From: JAVBSX01 sp031549565
GTDB lineage: Bacteria > Planctomycetota > Planctomycetia > Pirellulales > Thermoguttaceae
Length of the DNA stretch: 20,859 bases
Reading direction: 5' to 3'
Assembly (NCBI GenBank): GCA_031549565.1
Contig: JAVBPO010000063.1
Coordinates: 1 to 20,859 of the forward strand
Position numbers and translations under genes: made by a program. Position 1 is the stretch's first letter. Every line of letters begins with the position of its first letter. Below the pieces are notes generated by a model. It did no database searches. It was not told the origin of the DNA and saw only the letters and a program-made list of their open reading frames with translations. Shown here piece by piece: positions 17,948 to 20,859 of the stretch.

Positions 17948-17997
17948 GAGAAATTTCCAATTGAAATACCTACGCCTGAAGAATTTCCAAATTCAAA
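17948..17997 (+). repeat. Imperfect 20-bp direct repeat, 30 bp apart, upstream of tpsB
   Basis: AATTTCCAA occurs exactly at 17952-17960 and 17982-17990. With flanks, 14 of 20 positions agree at a 30-bp offset. The copies would sit near -40 and -70 relative to the candidate tpsB start, on the same face of the helix, as expected for activator sites. The alternative is that they are coding repeats (EEKFP / PEEFP) in the short frame 17852-18055. Confidence 0.3.
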
Positions 17998-18019
17998 CGC
18001 TTTTTCCGGATTATACAAT
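17992..18019 (+). promoter_or_regulatory. Candidate promoter of tpsB
   Basis: TTCAAA (17992-17997, 4/6) and TACAAT (18014-18019, 5/6) are separated by 16 nt in the AT-rich stretch before tpsB. Transcription would begin near 18026, giving a leader of about 130 nt. This is the best sigma70-like match seen upstream of the gene, still only a candidate. Confidence 0.3.
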
Positions 18020-18156
18020 ACAAGTCATACGCTTGTAAAGGATAAATACAAATAGTTTCTCCAATTTAATGAAAAATGAGAATCGCTCAGTGATAGATTT
18101 GTAACCAGTGACATATTTGCGCCAATTCTTCTTCAACAATGACAGGGATTCCTATC

Positions 18157-19914
18157 ATGCTGACTCGAATCAAGCTACTCGTATTTTTTGCAATGACATG
18201 CGTTTTTGCACTCTGCGCTGGTCTCCATGCCCAAGGCCCGGCAACCCCGGGCTCGGAAGCGGTTCATCACGAAAACCTCTGGAACAATTACAGGATCGAA
18301 CAGGAAATCCGGCAATTCCATGAGCAGCCTTCCGGAACCACGATCAGTTCGCCGCAACTTCCACCGCCTCTGCTGGACGACAAGTCCGACGAAAAGGTGT
18401 TCCAATTGAATGAAGTCGTTTTCGACCAATTACCGAGATCTATCTCAAAACACGAACTTGACGCCATCGCCGATCGCTATATCGCGATGGGACAGGTCAG
18501 TCTTCGCGACCTTTACACGATCCTCACGGAAATCGACGTTCTCTTTGACGCGCGGCACGTTGTCGGCCGTGCCGTGCTTCCCGTGCAGGATGTCGAGAAT
18601 GGCGTCTTACACATCCAAATCGTTGAAGGTCGAGTCGGTCGGGTCACGGTCGCTCATAAACGTCAACCGCTTCCCATTTTTGAAAGGCAAAATGAGCTTG
18701 TCTCCATTCGACGTCCGTTCGCAGATCGGTTCGTGCGGAAAAATTTTTACTTTCCGCAAGGAAGCGTCCTAAATACCAAAACATTGGAAGAGGAAATTCT
18801 GAAATTCAACAGAAAATATCGAACCCAACTTCTGGCCGAACTCGAACCCGGTGAAATGTTGGGCAGCAGTAACCTGAAACTGACCGCCTTGGCACCTCAA
18901 CCGGTTTCCGGCGGGTATTACGTCGATAATTCCGGCAGGGAATCCTCCGGCAAAATCCGGAACGGGGCTTTTGTGCAACTCCAAGACATCCTTGGCGCCG
19001 ATGAGTCGTTTTTTGCTTCTTATGATGAAACGGCAGGAACATCCTACCTGACGATGTTCGGTGAGGCCCCGGTCACGAGCTTTGGGACGTCATTGGAAAT
19101 GAGCTATGACTATGGCGCTCCCCAGACGATTTATGGGCCGTTTGCCGACTTGAACATCACCGGCACGTCAAGACGTTATCGACCCGGCGTTCGACAATTG
19201 ATCTTCAATTCGGAAAACCGAAAAACGGACCTGTCGTTGTTGGTGGAAAATTACGAATCGCACACGTGGTTCGACGGATTTCTCAACTATCACGAAAAAC
19301 TGACCGGCTATACCATCGGACTTTCCGATCTTTATCGCACGAAATACTCTGTACAGTATTTTTCTTTCGGCTGGCAGTTGGGAAACAGCGGCTATATGAC
19401 CGGGAATCTGCCCCCTGACGACTACCGGTACGATCATTTTCATATCCTTCAATCGTCGTGGACCAAAATCTGGTATCCGAACAAGTGCTGGACTTTTCTT
19501 GCAAAGGCCAACGGACAATGGGCTCTGACGCCGCTGACGCAAAGCCGCATTTTCCAGATCGGCGGCATGGCCACCGTAAGGGGAATTGCGGAAGGTTTGA
19601 TGACCGGCGATTCCGGGTATTATCTCAACTTCGAAGGACGCCGCCATCTCTTCGACGTCGGCAACAAGGGTCGCATCGAAGCGTTCGGGTTTTTCGACCA
19701 GGGCGGCGTGTTTCATCGCGATCAACCGGTGAGCACGTCCCCATCCGATTTCCTGTTTTCCATCGGTGCCGGCTTGAACATGACCTGGAGCCGATACGTC
19801 ACGGCAACCGTCGGTTACGGCGAACCGCTGTTCACCGCCGAAAGTCATAAAGACGAATACCGTGAAAAACTCCGCCATGGAAACGCCTATTTCACCGTTC
19901 GCGTGCAATATTGA
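18157..19914 (+). CDS. TpsB/FhaC/ShlB-type two-partner secretion outer-membrane transporter
   Basis: A 585-residue Omp85-superfamily transporter that exports the giant adhesin across the outer membrane. A signal peptide (MLTRIKLLVFFAMTCVFALC, likely cleavage after LHA, residue 25) is followed by a Pro-rich linker. POTRA 1 lies at about 82-163 (FQLNEVVFDQLPRSIS to IVEGRVGRV). POTRA 2 runs to about 245 and includes LEPGEMLGSSNLKL. The barrel starts at YYVDNSGRESSG (~250). It contains the conserved lid-loop motif VRG at 474-476 (VRGIAEG instead of the usual VRGY/F), FDQGG at 513-517 and YGEPL near the end, and finishes with an aromatic residue (VRVQY) as barrels do. The start at 18157 is chosen because AGGGA lies 8 nt upstream and the signal peptide begins there; an ATG at 18139 adds six residues and lacks a ribosome site. 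It is transcribed away from the TPR and adhesin genes. Confidence 0.93.
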   Translation: MLTRIKLLVFFAMTCVFALCAGLHAQGPATPGSEAVHHENLWNNYRIEQEIRQFHEQPSGTTISSPQLPPPLLDDKSDEKVFQLNEVVFDQLPRSISKHELDAIADRYIAMGQVSLRDLYTILTEIDVLFDARHVVGRAVLPVQDVENGVLHIQIVEGRVGRVTVAHKRQPLPIFERQNELVSIRRPFADRFVRKNFYFPQGSVLNTKTLEEEILKFNRKYRTQLLAELEPGEMLGSSNLKLTALAPQPVSGGYYVDNSGRESSGKIRNGAFVQLQDILGADESFFASYDETAGTSYLTMFGEAPVTSFGTSLEMSYDYGAPQTIYGPFADLNITGTSRRYRPGVRQLIFNSENRKTDLSLLVENYESHTWFDGFLNYHEKLTGYTIGLSDLYRTKYSVQYFSFGWQLGNSGYMTGNLPPDDYRYDHFHILQSSWTKIWYPNKCWTFLAKANGQWALTPLTQSRIFQIGGMATVRGIAEGLMTGDSGYYLNFEGRRHLFDVGNKGRIEAFGFFDQGGVFHRDQPVSTSPSDFLFSIGAGLNMTWSRYVTATVGYGEPLFTAESHKDEYREKLRHGNAYFTVRVQY

Positions 19915-20264
19915 GATTCATGTTCAATACGTTGCATGAAGAAAATGACGGATGTCGAGTGGTCGCGTTATTGACTTGGGAAAAAAGCGATTTGACATAC
20001 TGCCTTTCTTGACTTCCACTTTTTCATAGTCATTCGTATTGATCGCTTTTCCTACGACGATTTTGCTCGCTGGTATTGGCAGTAAGGAAATCGGTCCCCA
20101 GATCGTCGACTATGTCAACGAAGCCTTGCGATACGTTGATAAAACGCTCGCGAAATAGTCGACATACACCCCACTCGGGCTGTTACTCATCGAAAAATTT
20201 TCTCTGGGGCGATTGTTTTTCGTTTTTTCACGGGATAAAATTACCGGCTAAGAACCCGGTCATT
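19915..20264. other. Gene-poor stretch after tpsB
   Basis: No convincing gene or terminator is seen. TTCATG (19917-19922) and CATGAA (19935-19940) form a 6-bp inverted repeat just after the tpsB stop, but no T-run follows. A short frame ending at 20156-20158 encodes an apolar segment (AFPTTILLAGIG) and then IGPQIVDYVNEALRYVDK. It looks like the end of a protein whose start is missing and may be a gene remnant; its family was not recognised. Confidence 0.35.
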
Positions 20265-20516
20265 TTGCCGTTTCAAAGCCTTTTTTTAACTCTCAAGTCC
20301 GCACTGCCCGCCGAAAAGAAGCCGTTCCATAAAGCCGTAACGCCCGTCACGGACTATGAAATCGTCGATCCGAACGATCCCAACTTGGAGGCGGCGGGGA
20401 CATGCTGTATCTGTGACGATCCGGGAACGACCGAATGTTCGGCGGAATCGACACATGGAACCTACTATACGACGGCCGGTGCTCAATTCTTCGCTTACTG
20501 GGGGATGGGCCGCTAG
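20265..20516 (+). CDS. Possible small Cys-containing protein or gene fragment, start unresolved
   Basis: The last ~60 codons of this plus-strand frame have protein-like composition and codon use: TDYEIVDPNDPN, then the Cys cluster CCICDDPGTTEC, then an aromatic C-terminal end (FFAYWGMGR). The N-terminal part is weak. A TTG at 20265 would give 83 residues beginning with an apolar stretch (LPFQSLFLTLKSAL), but no ribosome site supports it, and the open frame reaches back to about 20076. It may be a small exported protein or the 3' remnant of a larger gene. The family is not recognised. Its stop overlaps that of the convergent minus-strand frame. Confidence 0.35.
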   Translation: MPFQSLFLTLKSALPAEKKPFHKAVTPVTDYEIVDPNDPNLEAAGTCCICDDPGTTECSAESTHGTYYTTAGAQFFAYWGMGR

Positions 20517-20859
20517 AAAAACATCGGATAAATGATGTGCCGCAGTATTCTTGAAATCACGATCAACGCTATAAAAGTTCCGAATATCTTGATCCATCTT
20601 CTTTCGGTCGTTTGAATGTTCGAATACCATACGACCACCCAGCAAACCATGCCGACTAGCAATTCCATCGACGCCAACCCCGGACGCGTATTGTTTGAAA
20701 CAAAATAATACAGTTTTCCTAATCTTTTCGTATTTTGAGGGGCGGTTTTTTGGTGCCTCCTAGCGAAGCGGCGACGAACAGATTGGTGAGCCAACAGTCG
20801 CTGTAACGCTTGCCGTTCATACGCTCCGCCGGACAACGCGCTCCCCCGTTTTCGGCAAC
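20513..20859 (-). CDS. Partial hypothetical two-helix membrane protein, entering from the right edge
   Basis: The minus-strand frame is open from the window edge to the TAG at 20513-20515 (115 residues visible). It has a strongly basic segment (HQSVRRRFARRHQK), then two apolar helices with a short basic loop between them: MELLVGMVCWVVVWYSN and IKIFGTFIALIVISRIL. It ends RHIIYPMFF. A true N-terminus could be outside the window, at the TTG at 20836, or at the ATG of MELLVG, which would give a 51-residue membrane peptide. No family is recognised. It is convergent with the Cys-rich frame and shares a CTAG with it. Confidence 0.4.
   Translation of the reverse strand, partial: CRKRGSALSGGAYERQALQRLLAHQSVRRRFARRHQKTAPQNTKRLGKLYYFVSNNTRPGLASMELLVGMVCWVVVWYSNIQTTERRWIKIFGTFIALIVISRILRHIIYPMFF

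Larger units (their letters stand above)
17571..18156. other. Divergent intergenic control region between the TPR/adhesin genes and tpsB
   Basis: These 586 bp hold no convincing gene. The part nearest the TPR gene carries three separate inverted repeats (17604-17621, 17664-17687, 17713-17733). The part nearest tpsB (about 17920-18120) is clearly more AT-rich than the flanking genes and has a candidate promoter preceded by a direct repeat. A 67-codon frame at 17852-18055 exists but has no ribosome site or recognisable domain. The region probably controls both halves of the secretion locus. Confidence 0.6.

Noticed and set aside
17852..18055. 67-codon plus-strand frame in the divergent region
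   Set aside because: No ribosome site, no domain, and a sharp change of base composition half way along. It is better explained as promoter DNA, though its C-terminal half is not impossible as a peptide.
19915..19945. Terminator after tpsB
   Set aside because: TTCATG and CATGAA could pair, but the loop is 12 nt, the stem is AT-rich and no T-run follows.
20286..20645. 119-codon minus-strand frame opposite the Cys-rich frame
   Set aside because: No recognisable feature and an Arg-rich shadow-like composition. The plus-strand frame has the more protein-like sequence here.

Overview
The window is dominated by one locus: a two-partner (type Vb) secretion system with an unusually large exoprotein. 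A 5,130-residue TpsA-type filamentous adhesin of the LktA/haemagglutinin kind runs on the minus strand (569-15961). An exported TPR-repeat protein lies just upstream of it on the same strand (16185-17570). The matching TpsB/FhaC-type outer-membrane transporter is encoded divergently on the plus strand (18157-19914). The intact 15.4-kb reading frame, the signal peptides and the POTRA/beta-barrel transporter point to a diderm (Gram-negative) bacterium. GC content looks slightly above half by eye. The phylum cannot be fixed from the sequence. A PVC-type lineage (Planctomycetota or Lentisphaerota) or another host-associated diderm is a guess.

Layout. 1-437: the 3' part of a degraded IS5-family transposase, cut by the window edge and broken by a frame change. 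438-568: no gene seen. 569-15961 (-): TpsA, with a signal peptide, a TPS domain, a beta-helical stem with about 35 glycine-rich LktA-like units, several helical insertions (one carrying a duplicated ~98-residue module) and no C-terminal barrel. 15962-16184: tpsA leader with a perfect 10-bp inverted repeat and a weak promoter candidate. 16185-17570 (-): TPR protein. 17571-18156: divergent control region with an 18-bp perfect palindrome, two further inverted repeats and a 30-bp-spaced direct repeat next to a candidate tpsB promoter. 18157-19914 (+): TpsB. 19915-20859: sparse region with a short Cys-rich plus-strand frame and a two-helix membrane-protein-like minus-strand frame entering from the right edge. 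These two frames converge on one shared CTAG.

How it probably works (inference from the TPS family): TpsA and the TPR protein leave the cytoplasm by Sec. The TpsA TPS domain binds the periplasmic POTRA domains of TpsB, and the chain is threaded through the barrel and folds into a long beta-helix outside. The TPR protein is predicted to be periplasmic or envelope-located and could scaffold or hold the very long exoprotein in transit. It is the unusual third member of the locus, and its function is not shown by the sequence.
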